Shown: positions 18,622-28,618, counted from the first letter of the stretch. The stretch: 64,000 nt of DNA from Lachancea kluyveri NRRL Y-12651 (GCA_000149225.2 CM000694.1:372001-436000), one strand, 5' to 3'. Numbers and translations: made by a program. The notes: generated by a model not told the origin, from the sequence alone.

Positions 18622-21600
18622 ATGTCTGTGCTCGTCTTACCAGGTCCTCAAGCTCTATCCCAATTTAGAGTGGAAAACTTGGTTAAAGGTATCAACTCCT
18701 ACTGTAACAGTTCCTCTGTCGTCTCAGATGTCCGTTCCTGTTACGTGCACTATGTCGATACAGCCGCAAACTCCTTGTCTGAAGAAGATTCACAGCTGCT
18801 ACAGATCTTGCTGACTTATGACTCTGCATTGGATTTGGAGAACCCATTAGATTTACTTTTAAAGAAGAAGCTACAAGAGCAGTCTCCTTGCGTGTTAGGT
18901 AACGACACATACTTGATTAGAATTGTACCAAGACCTGGCACTATTTCTCCATGGTCCTCTAAAGCTACCAATATTGCCCATGTCTGTGGTTTAAAGGATA
19001 AAGTTAATCGTGTCGAAAGGGGCTTGGCTCTTTTGATCAAATGTGCTCCAGGTTTCCCATTATTGGATAACTTAAACGATGTTTCTTTGAAATCTTGTTT
19101 CGATAGAATGACTCAACAGCTTTACTTAGACCAGCCACCAAAGGGCGATGATTTGTTTACTCACGAGTCTCCAAAGCCCTTGGTCCATGTTCCATTAGTC
19201 ACTGAAACCTCTGCTTCTCCAATGGATACTTTGTCAAAAGCCAACACAGAACTAGGCTTGGCTCTAGACCAGGGTGAAATCGACTATCTGATCAAAGCTT
19301 TTGTTCAAACTATGAACAGAAACCCAACTGATGTTGAGTTGTTCATGTTTGCCCAAGTTAACTCTGAACACTGTCGTCACAAAATTTTTAATGCTGATTG
19401 GACCATCGATGGCTTAGAAAAGCAACTAACTTTATTCAAAATGATCAGAAATACCCACCAAATCACTCCAGACTTTACTATCAGTGCTTATTCCGATAAT
19501 GCTGCCGTTTTGGATTCCGAGAATGAATCTTATTTCTACGCACCAAATTTCAAGACTAAGGAGTGGACCGCTACCAAGGAACAAGTTCCAATGTTGATTA
19601 AAGTCGAAACTCACAACCATCCAACTGCGGTCTCGCCATTCCCAGGAGCCGCTACCGGTTCAGGTGGTGAAATTAGAGATGAAGGTGCCACAGGTAGAGG
19701 TTCCAAGTCCAAGTGTGGGTTAAGCGGTTTCTCTGTCAGCGACTTGCTGATCCCAGGTCACAAACAACCTTGGGAGCTAGATGTTGGTAAGCCTGGTCAT
19801 ATTGCTTCTGCTTTAGATATTATGATCGAGGCCCCATTAGGTTCTGCAGCCTTCAATAATGAATTCGGTAGACCTTGTATTAACGGTTACTTCAGGACTC
19901 TAACAACTAAGGTTAAGAATTTTGATGGAAAGGAAGAACTTAGAGGTTTTCACAAGCCAATTATGATTGCTGGTGGATTCGGTGCTGTTAGACCACCATT
20001 TGCTTTGAAGAACAAACCAATTACTCCTGGCTCTTCTTTAATCGTCTTGGGTGGTGAATCTATGTTGATTGGTCTAGGTGGTGGTGCTGCTTCTTCTGTT
20101 GCTTCTGGTGAAGGTTCTGCTGATTTAGACTTTGCTTCGGTTCAGAGAGGTAATCCAGAAATGGAACGTCGTTGCCAACAGGTTATTGACGCCTGTGTTT
20201 CCCTAGGCTCTGGTAATCCAATCCAATCCATTCATGATGTCGGTGCTGGTGGGTTGTCTAACGCTTTACCTGAATTGGTTCATGACAATGATTTGGGTGC
20301 TAGATTCAATATTAGAAAAGTGTTGTCTTTGGAGCCAGGTATGTCTCCAATGGAAATCTGGTGTAATGAATCTCAAGAACGTTACGTTTTAGGTGTCTCC
20401 CAACAGGATGTTGCTGTTTTTGAAGAAATTTGTAGAAGAGAAAAGGCTCCATTTGCTATTGTCGGACACGCTACTGCCGAACAAAAGCTAATTGTTGAAG
20501 ATCCTTTGCTGAAATCTACCCCAATTGACCTGGAGATGTCTATTTTATTTGGCAAACCACCAAAAATGACCAGGACCACTATTACCCAACCGCTACAGCT
20601 GCCACCAGCAGACATTGCTCCGATCGCATCACTGGATAATGCTATTGATAGAGTTTTACACTTGCCATCTGTTGGTTCCAAATCTTTCCTAATCACTATT
20701 GGTGACAGAACAGTTACCGGTTTAATTGACAGAGACCAGTTTGTTGGTCCATGGCAAGTTCCAGTCGCTGATGTCGGTGTCACTGGTACCGCATTGGGTG
20801 ACTCTATCGCTTCGGTTGGTGAAGCCATGGCTATGGGTGAAAGACCAACTAATGCTTTGATTTCTGCCGCTGCTTCTGCCAAGTTATCCGTTGCTGAATC
20901 ATTACTGAACATCTGTGCCGCTGATGTAAAATCTTTAAAGCATGTCAAATTGTCTGCCAACTGGATGTCTCCAGCCTCTCATCAAGGCGAAGGCGCTAAA
21001 TTGTATGAAGCCGTTCAAGCTATCGGTATGGACTTATGTCCAGCTTTAGGCGTTTCTATCCCGGTCGGTAAAGATTCGATGTCAATGAAGATGAAATGGT
21101 CTGACAAGGAAGTTACCGCCCCATTATCTTTGAACATTACTGCTTTCTCTCCAGTCAACAACACTTCAAAAACTTGGACTCCACTGTTGAACAAAAAGTA
21201 TACAGACTCTGTGTTGGTTTTGGTTGATCTAGCTGCTTTGCAAAGTGAAAAATCCTTGGGTGGCTCTGCCTTATTACAAGTTTACAACCAAGTTGGCAAC
21301 ACTTCACCAACCGTTCACGACAACGCTGTGTTTAAGGGATTGCTAGAATCTTTGATTGAGTTGCACCAAAAGGATATCGTCTTGTCATACCATGACAGAT
21401 CTGATGGTGGTCTGTTGGTTACCTTGTTGGAAATGGCATTCGCTTCCAGATGTGGTCTAGATGTTGTAGTTGACACTGCCAAGGATGGCAATGCTATCAT
21501 TCCATTGTTTAACGAAGAATTAGGTTGTGTTTTCCAGATTTCACAAGCTGCCTTTACTGAATTCCAAGAAATTTTGAATAAGAACGGTGTTTCTCCTGAA

Positions 21601-22674
21601 CATGTTTCTATCGTTGGTAAGCCAAACTTCACCAGCCAAACAATCACTATTGTTGACAAAAACGGCAGCGAATTGTACCAAAACACTAGAGGTGCTTTAC
21701 AAGAAGCATGGACATCTACTTCTTACGAAATGCAGAAACTAAGAGATAATCCACAAACCACTAGCCAAGAGTTCTCTTCGATTGCAGATGATAAAGATCC
21801 TGGTTTACACTACTCCTTAACTTACAACCCAACCGATGACTTAAAGATTAGCAAAGAGCTGTCAACCGTCAGACCAAAGGTTGCTATCTTGAGAGAACAA
21901 GGTGTCAACGGTCAAATGGAAATGGCATGGTGTTTCCAACAAGCTGGTTTCACTTCTATCGATGTGACCATGACCGACCTGTTGGAAGGCAAATTCCACT
22001 TGGATGAATTTGTCGGGTTCGCTGCGTGCGGTGGCTTTTCTTATGGTGACGTTTTGGGTGCTGGTGCTGGCTGGGCAAAATCTGTCCTATATCACGAGGG
22101 CGTACGCCAACAATTTGTGAGATTTTTCCAAGAAAGAGAAGACACTTTTGCTTTTGGTGCTTGTAACGGTTGCCAATTCTTGAGTAGATTAAAAGAAATC
22201 ATTCCTGGTTGTGAAAACTGGCCAAGCTTTGAAAGAAACTTGAGTGAACAGTACGAGGCTCGTGTTTCAATGACTGAAATCGTCAAGGATGAAGGTTCTG
22301 CCACTGACAGTATCTTCTTGGACGGCATGGTTGGTTCCAAGCTACCAATTGCTGTGGCTCATGGTGAAGGTAAAGCCACTTTTGCCAGTGAAAAACAGCA
22401 AAAAGAATTCGAGTCTCAAGGCCTATGTGGTATCAGATACATTGATAACTACGGTAATGTTACCGAAAAGTATCCATTCAATCCAAACGGCTCTCCTGAC
22501 GGTATTGCAGGTGTCAAGTCCCCTAATGGTAGAGTTTTAGCTATGATGCCTCACCCCGAAAGAGTTTGCAGACTAGAGGCCAACTCTTGGTACCCAGCTG
22601 AGAAATACTCCGAATGGGAAGGCTACGGTCCATGGATCAGATTGTTCAGATCTGCTAGAAGATGGGTTGGTTAA
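18622..22674 (+). CDS. ADE6: Phosphoribosylformylglycinamidine synthase Ade6
   Basis: Catalyses the fourth step of purine synthesis: FGAR plus glutamine and ATP to FGAM. It is the single-chain eukaryotic form with 1350 residues (1358 in S. cerevisiae). The N-terminal domain is followed by two PurM-like ATP-binding halves (KVETHNHPTAVSPFPGAATG near 330, SIHDVGAGGLSNALPEL near 535, SYHDRSDGGLL near 920) and a C-terminal class I glutamine amidotransferase domain from about residue 1080. Its nucleophile Cys is in FGACNGCQF and the catalytic His/Glu in HPERVCR. Codon use is strongly biased, as in a highly expressed gene. Start chosen for the match MSVLVLPGPQALSQFRVENL to the family N-terminus. Confidence 0.98.
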   Translation: MSVLVLPGPQALSQFRVENLVKGINSYCNSSSVVSDVRSCYVHYVDTAANSLSEEDSQLLQILLTYDSALDLENPLDLLLKKKLQEQSPCVLGNDTYLIRIVPRPGTISPWSSKATNIAHVCGLKDKVNRVERGLALLIKCAPGFPLLDNLNDVSLKSCFDRMTQQLYLDQPPKGDDLFTHESPKPLVHVPLVTETSASPMDTLSKANTELGLALDQGEIDYLIKAFVQTMNRNPTDVELFMFAQVNSEHCRHKIFNADWTIDGLEKQLTLFKMIRNTHQITPDFTISAYSDNAAVLDSENESYFYAPNFKTKEWTATKEQVPMLIKVETHNHPTAVSPFPGAATGSGGEIRDEGATGRGSKSKCGLSGFSVSDLLIPGHKQPWELDVGKPGHIASALDIMIEAPLGSAAFNNEFGRPCINGYFRTLTTKVKNFDGKEELRGFHKPIMIAGGFGAVRPPFALKNKPITPGSSLIVLGGESMLIGLGGGAASSVASGEGSADLDFASVQRGNPEMERRCQQVIDACVSLGSGNPIQSIHDVGAGGLSNALPELVHDNDLGARFNIRKVLSLEPGMSPMEIWCNESQERYVLGVSQQDVAVFEEICRREKAPFAIVGHATAEQKLIVEDPLLKSTPIDLEMSILFGKPPKMTRTTITQPLQLPPADIAPIASLDNAIDRVLHLPSVGSKSFLITIGDRTVTGLIDRDQFVGPWQVPVADVGVTGTALGDSIASVGEAMAMGERPTNALISAAASAKLSVAESLLNICAADVKSLKHVKLSANWMSPASHQGEGAKLYEAVQAIGMDLCPALGVSIPVGKDSMSMKMKWSDKEVTAPLSLNITAFSPVNNTSKTWTPLLNKKYTDSVLVLVDLAALQSEKSLGGSALLQVYNQVGNTSPTVHDNAVFKGLLESLIELHQKDIVLSYHDRSDGGLLVTLLEMAFASRCGLDVVVDTAKDGNAIIPLFNEELGCVFQISQAAFTEFQEILNKNGVSPEHVSIVGKPNFTSQTITIVDKNGSELYQNTRGALQEAWTSTSYEMQKLRDNPQTTSQEFSSIADDKDPGLHYSLTYNPTDDLKISKELSTVRPKVAILREQGVNGQMEMAWCFQQAGFTSIDVTMTDLLEGKFHLDEFVGFAACGGFSYGDVLGAGAGWAKSVLYHEGVRQQFVRFFQEREDTFAFGACNGCQFLSRLKEIIPGCENWPSFERNLSEQYEARVSMTEIVKDEGSATDSIFLDGMVGSKLPIAVAHGEGKATFASEKQQKEFESQGLCGIRYIDNYGNVTEKYPFNPNGSPDGIAGVKSPNGRVLAMMPHPERVCRLEANSWYPAEKYSEWEGYGPWIRLFRSARRWVG

Positions 22675-23104
22675 AGATATTGAGAGACAATCTCAATTCG
22701 TAATTTTTTTTTGTACATTAAAATACGATTGTGTATATGAATATCAAATAAAGTAAAATCTCGTAATAAGAGAATAATTCAACTGCGAATATATGCATAC
22801 ACTGTGTGGATCACATGCCGTCTATAACGATGGATATTGTAGCCGTAAGTTCGACGAACAATAAAAAAGGAGGAAGAGGGGAAGGGAGAGAAGGGATGGT
22901 CATGTGACATAATATCTCTTTGTCGTATATCTAAGAGGTTATAAAGGTATAAGTAAAACGTGATAGTAGTACAGTAAATAGCGAAAGCCATAAGCTTTTC
23001 AACTGACATTAAAAGATGAAAGAATAAATTGGATTTTAGTAAAAAGGGAGAGAGAGAGAGAGAAAAAAAAAATAAAAATAGTAATCAATTTTTTTTCCTT
23101 ATAT
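22675..23104. other. Convergent spacer ADE6/ERG25
   Basis: This 430-base spacer between converging genes is AT-rich. It has a short (GA)n tract near 23046-23064 followed by A-runs. No gene or RNA is evident; it should hold both 3' ends. Confidence 0.6.
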
Positions 23105-24037
23105 CTAGTTAATCTTCTTAACTCTTTGTTCAGCCTTTCTCTTCATTCTTTCTTCTCTTTCAGCCTTAGCCTCTGGACCAGCTTCGGTGTCCAAAACGTA
23201 ATCCCACCATCTGAAAGAAGAGGCGTAGTTACCGATGAAGTAGTGGTGATGTAGGTCGTGATGTTCAGCACCGGCCCATAATGGAAAGAATTTGTTTAGA
23301 GACCAAGGGAAGTCGTAACCAGAGTGGGAGTCGACAGCTTGGAACAATCTCAAGGTAATCCATAGACACAAAGTGAACAAATGCAAGTTACCGGTGTACA
23401 TGACATATAGAATTGGCATACCGACGGTACCGAAGCCTAAGGATAGAGTTTCAACTGGATGAGCGTATTCTGCAGCTAAACCGAATGGGGCGGCATATCT
23501 GTGATGTTGCTTGTGAATGTACTTGTAGAAGACACCGTAATGGAACAGACGGTGAGCCCAGTAATGCCACATGTCCTCAAGAGCAAAGAACAAACCAATT
23601 TGGAAAACCATGGTCTTGATGGATGGGAATGGAACAGCAACAGAGATACCAAGCTTTTGACACATTGGGTGGAAAGTCCAGATTGGAATAGCTTCGACTA
23701 GAAAGTGAGACAGTAGAACACTCTTGAAACAGTACCACTGTTCTTTGGCGCTTGGAATCTTTGTTGGTTGCAACTTGTACTTTCTGAAATATGGGATACG
23801 GTCGATAATAAACCATGGTAGACATCTGAAGAAGTACATAAATTCGTGTAGTACGAAAAACATCAAGCCAGTTGCCAAGACGTCATTGTTCATGTAAACG
23901 TACCAGGCAGCCCAGTATTTTTCAGCAAAGTTCAATTGAGGTTGGTTCAATACGACATTTTGCAAAGTTTCGGCATAAGATTTACCTTGACCAGCAATAG
24001 CGCTGGCCAGAGTGGCATTGTTGAAAACGGAGGACAT
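23105..24037 (-). CDS. ERG25: C-4 methyl sterol oxidase Erg25
   Basis: Endoplasmic-reticulum di-iron oxygenase that starts removal of the C-4 methyl groups in ergosterol synthesis, with Erg26, Erg27 and Erg28. The start at 24037 gives [16 protein letters not shown] and 310 residues, matching the yeast protein (309). The frame stays open upstream to 24286, but that part has no similarity to the family. The histidine boxes are HRLFH, HKQHH and, at the end, HHDLHHH, which bind the two irons. Membrane segments lie near residues 52-75, 110-125 and 190-215. Control by Upc2/Ecm22 is suggested by the element cluster directly upstream. Confidence 0.97.
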   Translation of the reverse strand: MSSVFNNATLASAIAGQGKSYAETLQNVVLNQPQLNFAEKYWAAWYVYMNNDVLATGLMFFVLHEFMYFFRCLPWFIIDRIPYFRKYKLQPTKIPSAKEQWYCFKSVLLSHFLVEAIPIWTFHPMCQKLGISVAVPFPSIKTMVFQIGLFFALEDMWHYWAHRLFHYGVFYKYIHKQHHRYAAPFGLAAEYAHPVETLSLGFGTVGMPILYVMYTGNLHLFTLCLWITLRLFQAVDSHSGYDFPWSLNKFFPLWAGAEHHDLHHHYFIGNYASSFRWWDYVLDTEAGPEAKAEREERMKRKAEQRVKKIN

Positions 24038-24188
24038 GGTAGTTCTGAGTTTCTTGTCTTGGATGTCGAAGTGTTGAAACTTGAAGAACCTGAGGAGAAG
24101 ACAGGGGAGATGCAGAGCGGACTCAGCTTGTCTTTTATAGCATGAAGAACCGAGCCCATCCGAAAGGAAAAAACGACGGAAAAAACGA

Positions 24189-24250
24189 TATACGACGTGA
24201 AAGTCGTATACGACACACCATACGAAAAACAGGAGAGAAATGCTATACGA
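24189..24250. promoter_or_regulatory. Sterol response element cluster of ERG25
   Basis: The core TCGTATA (reverse TATACGA) bound by Upc2 and Ecm22 occurs at 24189-24195, in a palindrome TCGTATACGA at 24204-24213 (a site on each strand), and at 24244-24250. That is four cores within 62 bases, 150-215 bases upstream of the ERG25 start. A further TATACGA is at 24630-24636. Upc2 activates ERG genes when sterol is low. Confidence 0.85.
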
Positions 24251-25083
24251 ACATTTGTGGTATCTGGGTTTTAATATTAAACTCACTAACTACGTACTGC
24301 GTGGGGCAAGGGGCATCGGTTTTGCGTCTCGTTGGTCAACGGGTCTGGGCTATGGAATAATTACCGATAGAGACCGCTGCACTTCAAAAGGTCTGCATCC
24401 TCTGTTTTGTGTACACAGTGGCTATGCAAAACCTTTAGCGAGGCCCGAGGTCCTGTATTGCGAGAGTAAGACGGGCGTTGCATTCGTTTAGCTAGCAACA
24501 ACTGCTGACTGGTAATTGCTCCTGTCGGACTGGTTGTACTTATGCGGCCGATAGCAGATTCCTGTCAGATGGCTATCTGGAGATTTCTCTCCTCGATATG
24601 ACAGTTGTAGCTTTAGCCGTCATATCGGATATACGACGAACTAATGAGCGTATTAAGTGATATATATAGACGAGCGAAATGAGTGTTATTTTCCGGGTTA
24701 TGAAAAATGGATCGGTTTGTGACCCTGTTCGTAAACAGAGATACTCACTGTCAACCTGGTTTTCATAACCCGGTTTTCATAACCCGGTTACAAAAATGAA
24801 TCGGTTTAACTCATTGTGCACGTCTGGATAGCATATTAACGCTCTCATGAGAGTCATGTGACTTTTGTTTCGTACAGCGGTAGGTATTGTTTGCTTTGTA
24901 TCTCATCAATTCTTTATTAGCCCTTAATTGTTCTGATCCTTTTCTGAGGGAAAAAAAAGAAAAAGAAAAAATGAAAATGAAAATGAAAATGAGAATAAAA
25001 GACTATGCTTCTTGCTCATCATCAACTCACAATTCTGCGTGTATACGTGAAACAACGTTAGTGCTGGTAAAAGCTTCACACAT
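24251..25083. repeat. Intergenic region with inverted and tandem repeats around CCGGGTTATGAAAA
   Basis: About 830 bases without a trusted gene. CCGGGTTATGAAAA at 24693-24706 is repeated inverted and twice in tandem (TTTTCATAACCCGG ending near 24772 and 24786). In addition the stretch GTTATGAAAAATGGATCGG after the first arm recurs as GTTACAAAAATGAATCGG near 24787-24804. A perfect palindrome CTCTCATGAGAG is at 24842-24853, and a short AAAATG tandem at about 24967-24990 precedes NMD4. Confidence 0.65.
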
Positions 25084-25764
25084 ATGTCTCATTTTAGCTT
25101 TGTCTTGGATGCTTCTTCTTTAGAAAAGGGTGTAGGTAACATCAAACGCTGGTGTGAAGAGTCTACTTCTGACTCTTCCCCACATGTTACTCTAAATTTG
25201 TACATTCCAACTTTTACTATCCAAGAATTGGATTTTTTGAGGTACAAGAGAAAGAGCTATGCTGCAAAGGAAAGTTTGAAGTTTATTGACTCTATCGAGA
25301 CCAACGGAAATGTTGATGTGATAATAGAATTTCCTGATTTATTGGATACTATCACTTGGTTTGACGTTCTCAAATTCCAACAACAGCCAGTCCCTGAGTA
25401 CGAAATGAACGGTACCAACTCTACACGGGCCCTTCCTAGAAGGTTCAAGAATTTACTTAAAAGTTGCGTTTACAAGTGTCATTTAGAAAGCGGCAATGAT
25501 GAAACCTGGTCCTTGATTGCTGAAGATCCCCAGGTCCGTAAGCTTGCCACCGCCTTTCAAATTCCTACGGTTTCATTGTTGGAAGCAGACAACATGGTGT
25601 CCATGAAGACAAATAAACAGGCTTTTAAACAGAACCAGAAGTTTAACAAATACTTGAAAAAAAAGAGCACGAAAGAAGTTAACGCTGGCAAGGAGATTTA
25701 CAAAACAAAGTTCGACTCGATGGTTTATGCACCAAGGGGTTCTGGAGACCTTTGGTTGCCTTAG
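25084..25764 (+). CDS. NMD4: PIN-domain protein Nmd4
   Basis: Nmd4 associates with Upf1 in nonsense-mediated mRNA decay. The 226 residues (218 in S. cerevisiae) form a PIN-like fold: FVLDASSLEKGVGNIKRWCEE at the start supplies the first conserved Asp, VTLNLYIPTFTIQELDFL the following strand. The C-terminus is basic (KYLKKKSTKEVNAGKE) and ends in YAPRGSGDLWLP. NMD4 is YLR363C in S. cerevisiae, next to YLR363W-A; here ADE6 and ERG25 of the YGR track lie between the two. Confidence 0.92.
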   Translation: MSHFSFVLDASSLEKGVGNIKRWCEESTSDSSPHVTLNLYIPTFTIQELDFLRYKRKSYAAKESLKFIDSIETNGNVDVIIEFPDLLDTITWFDVLKFQQQPVPEYEMNGTNSTRALPRRFKNLLKSCVYKCHLESGNDETWSLIAEDPQVRKLATAFQIPTVSLLEADNMVSMKTNKQAFKQNQKFNKYLKKKSTKEVNAGKEIYKTKFDSMVYAPRGSGDLWLP

Positions 25765-26174
25765 AAGGTTACACAACAATATGTGTAAAACTATCCATTA
25801 GTCGATTTTACTAGCACCGGCTCCTTTCCTATTAATGGTTTATCTGGTTCGTGTCCACCTTCTTTTGCTCTCGCTGGAAGAGCTGGTTTCTGGTGGAGAA
25901 CATCCAATTGTGCTATAACCAACTCCAGAATCTAGAATTCTAGATGATACGCTTTTTTCTTTCTTTCTCCTTCTCTTCCCTTCCCATTTTGCCTCTCTTG
26001 TTTAAGATGATTATAGGACATCGCAAAAACCTTTTACCTTTATTAATGATTAAAAGCACAGCTGTGCTACTGCTTGCTTAACTGGCTGACACGATACTAC
26101 ATCAAGAGAAGAGCTCCCACTTTTTTTTTAGCTCTCAGGTTTTTACAATTTAAAAAAACTTAGGAATACTCGAT
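25765..26174. other. 3' spacer after NMD4
   Basis: A 410-base AT-rich stretch between NMD4 and the snoRNA. I find no reading frame or RNA fold that I would call. Confidence 0.5.
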
Positions 26175-26287
26175 GCATCAGATATTTAGTCAAAGAATTT
26201 ATTCATGGAATGGATAGTACTTAAACTTCTCATTCTAATTTTAGAGATGCCAGATATAGAATTCTTAGTATAGTATTCATCATATGC
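26175..26287 (-). ncRNA. snR48: C/D box snoRNA, probably snR48
   Basis: The minus strand has GCAT followed by a perfect box C (ATGATGA, 26277-26283) and ends with box D (CTGA, 26178-26181) plus TGC, with short complementary ends. The span is 113 bases, the length of S. cerevisiae snR48. Inside it, TCTGGCATCTCTA can pair over 13 bases (one G-U) with the 25S rRNA stretch UAGAGGUGCCAGA that contains G2791 and G2793, the two sites snR48 methylates. In S. cerevisiae snR48 lies between SPR3 and ERG25 on the same strand, as here. The internal box D' is not a clean match, which lowers certainty. rRNA sequence and map position were recalled from memory. Confidence 0.75.
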
Positions 26288-26687
26288 AATAATCGTTGTA
26301 TTACCTTTACTCGTGTAAAAAAAAAAGAGAGAGAGGGAAAGATCGATAGAAAATGGAGTTCAAAGAAGGGTGCAAGAATACACTAAAGGTAAAAACTTTT
26401 ACCACTGAGGGTATCCTCGACCTCCCTGGTTCTTACTTGTGGTTGAGAGAAGTGAATAAAATGTTTGGCTCCTCTCTTCTATAAAAAAAAAACTTTGTAC
26501 TCGTACGTACACCATGATACAGTTCCATGATTATGTAATTATAGATCTAGAGGTCTCTGTTAGGGCTTATTGTATAGAATTTTTTTAATTATACTTCTAT
26601 ACATTGTCACTATACCTTCCTGTTCAACCATCAATAGTAATTAAGGGATTGAAATTGACGTCACTACCTACCACTAAATCCCACAGC
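26288..26687. other. Spacer between snoRNA and SPR3
   Basis: A 400-base stretch upstream of the snoRNA and downstream of SPR3. It should hold the snoRNA promoter and the SPR3 3' end. A-runs at about 26318-26328 and 26483-26491; no gene seen. Confidence 0.5.
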
Positions 26688-28382
26688 TTATACAGCTTTA
26701 TTATTGTTGCTATTGGTGCTGTTGTCATTAGGATTCTTTGTCCAATTTTTCCAATTAGCATTACTATCTCTTTCAGATAATAGTATACTTTCCAATTCAT
26801 GGCACTCTTTTTGCATAGATTTCACTTTGTTGTGTGTCTCTTCAATTTCTAAGTTGAAACTTGTTTGCCTATCAAACAATGCTCTTTTCCAATCTTTGAA
26901 CTTCTTCTCCTCAAGGTTGACAACTTCTTTGAACCTTTTTTTGGCTTCCCATTGCTTATGAATATACTCTGGTGACCACTCGATAAGCATAGAATCCATA
27001 TAGCTTTTATCATAAACTTGGTAACATTTGTAATTTTCCAAACCATTTTCATCTGGGTTTTCGTAGTTTAGACTCTTTAGAGCTACTATCTTTTCTGTAG
27101 GTTCACTAGCATTTAAACTGTCCTTGGCCTGTAAAATACGTGTTTTGAGCATGGATCTACGACACACCTCGTAATACTTCTCAGTACTATCCACCAAATC
27201 AGCCAAGTTTCGAGACATTAACGTTTCTCTCAATTTGCTGAAATCTGAATGTAGAGGATTCTCCACCTCAGCAACACCCCACTTATACTTTCTTCCACGG
27301 ACAAGCTCTCCCTTCGCATTCATAACTTTGGATTCAGAAGATACAATTGCATAAGGAGATTCGGAAGCGATAAATTGACACTCTGGATCACTCTTATCTA
27401 TGAATTCGCAGATTTTTATACCCTGAGCCCTGATAGTCCTTTTTATTTCTTCCTTGAACGACACTAATTCTTGGGTTGAGAACGCGTCTGCTTTGGAGAT
27501 AATAGGGATTAAGTTGACCCTTTTGGAAATTTCACACATTGTTTCAATGTCCAACGGAGACAAACCTTTGTTGGAAGGTGGGATAAAATACAAGCAGCAA
27601 TTTATTCTATTATCAGTCATCTTTTTTCTATCAGGTTGTTCCTCTTGAAAAATGTATGTTCTGATCTGTTCATCTATATAGTTGGCAATAGACCCCCATG
27701 AAAATGAATTATTAGAACTGTCACCAAATCCTGGTGTATCTATGACGGTCAACTTTAAAGAAATGCCATTCTCTTCAACAATGGCTTGATGGCGTACAAT
27801 TGATGTTGTTTTTTTAAAGGCCACATTAGGTGAGACTTCCCCTACTTCATCCCAAATGCTAGGTAAAATAGATGTACCAAACAACGTGTTCACAAAAGTT
27901 GTTTTACCTAGTCCAGACTGTCCAGCAAGCATGATAGTGAGGTGTCCACCTTTGTGAGCGATCAACGCTTCTCTTTGCTGTGGTATTGAATCGATACCAA
28001 TGATGTAATCCTTTTTAAGCGGCGGTCTGTCCACAAAGTTATCGGATTCTAAGCTCATTTGCAAGCCTGGTGAAGGTGCTAGAAAGTAGCTCATGCCAGG
28101 CTCTATGCCCTTCTTATCGGTGTCTACTTTCAGAGGAGAAGCTTGCTTATGATTGATGGATTGCCGAAGAATTTCACTCCTCTCATTTTGAGTAGTTTCG
28201 CCCTCATAGTTTTTCAGGCATATGTCCTTATTTGACTCTTGAAATGTAAAATTACCTTTTTTTGGGACAGTCTTTTTTGGAGAATGAGTTGAGGAATTAT
28301 AAATTTTGTCATTGACTAATGCGACAGTTTCGGCCTCTTGAACGTCGTCGGACATACCTTGTAAAATGTTGGGTGCAATCAA
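26688..28382 (-). CDS. SPR3: Sporulation-specific septin Spr3
   Basis: Septin GTPase. Spr3 replaces vegetative septins in the filaments that guide prospore membranes. The 564-residue protein (512 in S. cerevisiae) shows the P-loop AGQSGLGKTTFVNTLF near residue 153, the switch DTPGFGDSS, the G4 motif ISKAD, the septin-unique region and a C-terminal coiled coil (about 470-540). A polybasic stretch before the P-loop is weak. Assignment to SPR3 rather than CDC3/10/11/12 rests on position between ERG25 and PEF1 (YGR059W) and on two middle-sporulation elements in its promoter. A methionine at residue 10 could also serve as start. Confidence 0.88.
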   Translation of the reverse strand: MIAPNILQGMSDDVQEAETVALVNDKIYNSSTHSPKKTVPKKGNFTFQESNKDICLKNYEGETTQNERSEILRQSINHKQASPLKVDTDKKGIEPGMSYFLAPSPGLQMSLESDNFVDRPPLKKDYIIGIDSIPQQREALIAHKGGHLTIMLAGQSGLGKTTFVNTLFGTSILPSIWDEVGEVSPNVAFKKTTSIVRHQAIVEENGISLKLTVIDTPGFGDSSNNSFSWGSIANYIDEQIRTYIFQEEQPDRKKMTDNRINCCLYFIPPSNKGLSPLDIETMCEISKRVNLIPIISKADAFSTQELVSFKEEIKRTIRAQGIKICEFIDKSDPECQFIASESPYAIVSSESKVMNAKGELVRGRKYKWGVAEVENPLHSDFSKLRETLMSRNLADLVDSTEKYYEVCRRSMLKTRILQAKDSLNASEPTEKIVALKSLNYENPDENGLENYKCYQVYDKSYMDSMLIEWSPEYIHKQWEAKKRFKEVVNLEEKKFKDWKRALFDRQTSFNLEIEETHNKVKSMQKECHELESILLSERDSNANWKNWTKNPNDNSTNSNNNKAV

Positions 28383-28479
28383 AAGAAATTAATCTTAGGT
28401 TATACTTGAAGCAAGACTTGTTTGTTTCTATCCATATTAAATAGGCTACTTGATTGTTTTACTCTTCTTTTTTTTTGTT

Positions 28480-28506
28480 TTTTGTGACGCCTTTTACTTT
28501 TGTGGC
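28480..28506 (-). promoter_or_regulatory. Two middle sporulation elements of SPR3
   Basis: On the minus strand 28480-28488 reads GTCACAAAA and 28498-28506 reads GCCACAAAA. Both fit the Ndt80 consensus GNCRCAAAW in every position, in the same orientation, 98-124 bases before the SPR3 start. S. cerevisiae SPR3 is a classic Ndt80 target. Confidence 0.85.
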
Positions 28507-28589
28507 ATTGACACAACAAATATGTTTTATAAAAATGAAATAATAGTCGTTGAAAATTCTAAAGGAATGGGACTATAAAAAATTGGAAT

Positions 28590-28618
28590 AAACAAAACAA
28601 AACAAAACAAAACAAAAC
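28590..28618. repeat. Short tandem repeat (ACAAA)n
   Basis: Five to six perfect copies of a five-base unit lie in the spacer just after the PEF1 stop codon, upstream of SPR3. Confidence 0.9.

Noticed and set aside
24038-24286. N-terminal extension of ERG25 by 83 residues
   Set aside because: The frame is open by chance. It has no family similarity, and the ATG at 24037 gives the exact Erg25 start. The extension also overlaps the sterol elements of the promoter.
24240-24491. Short frames upstream of ERG25 (72 and 83 codons)
   Set aside because: Overlapping frames in a regulatory region, with no similarity and no plausible promoter of their own.
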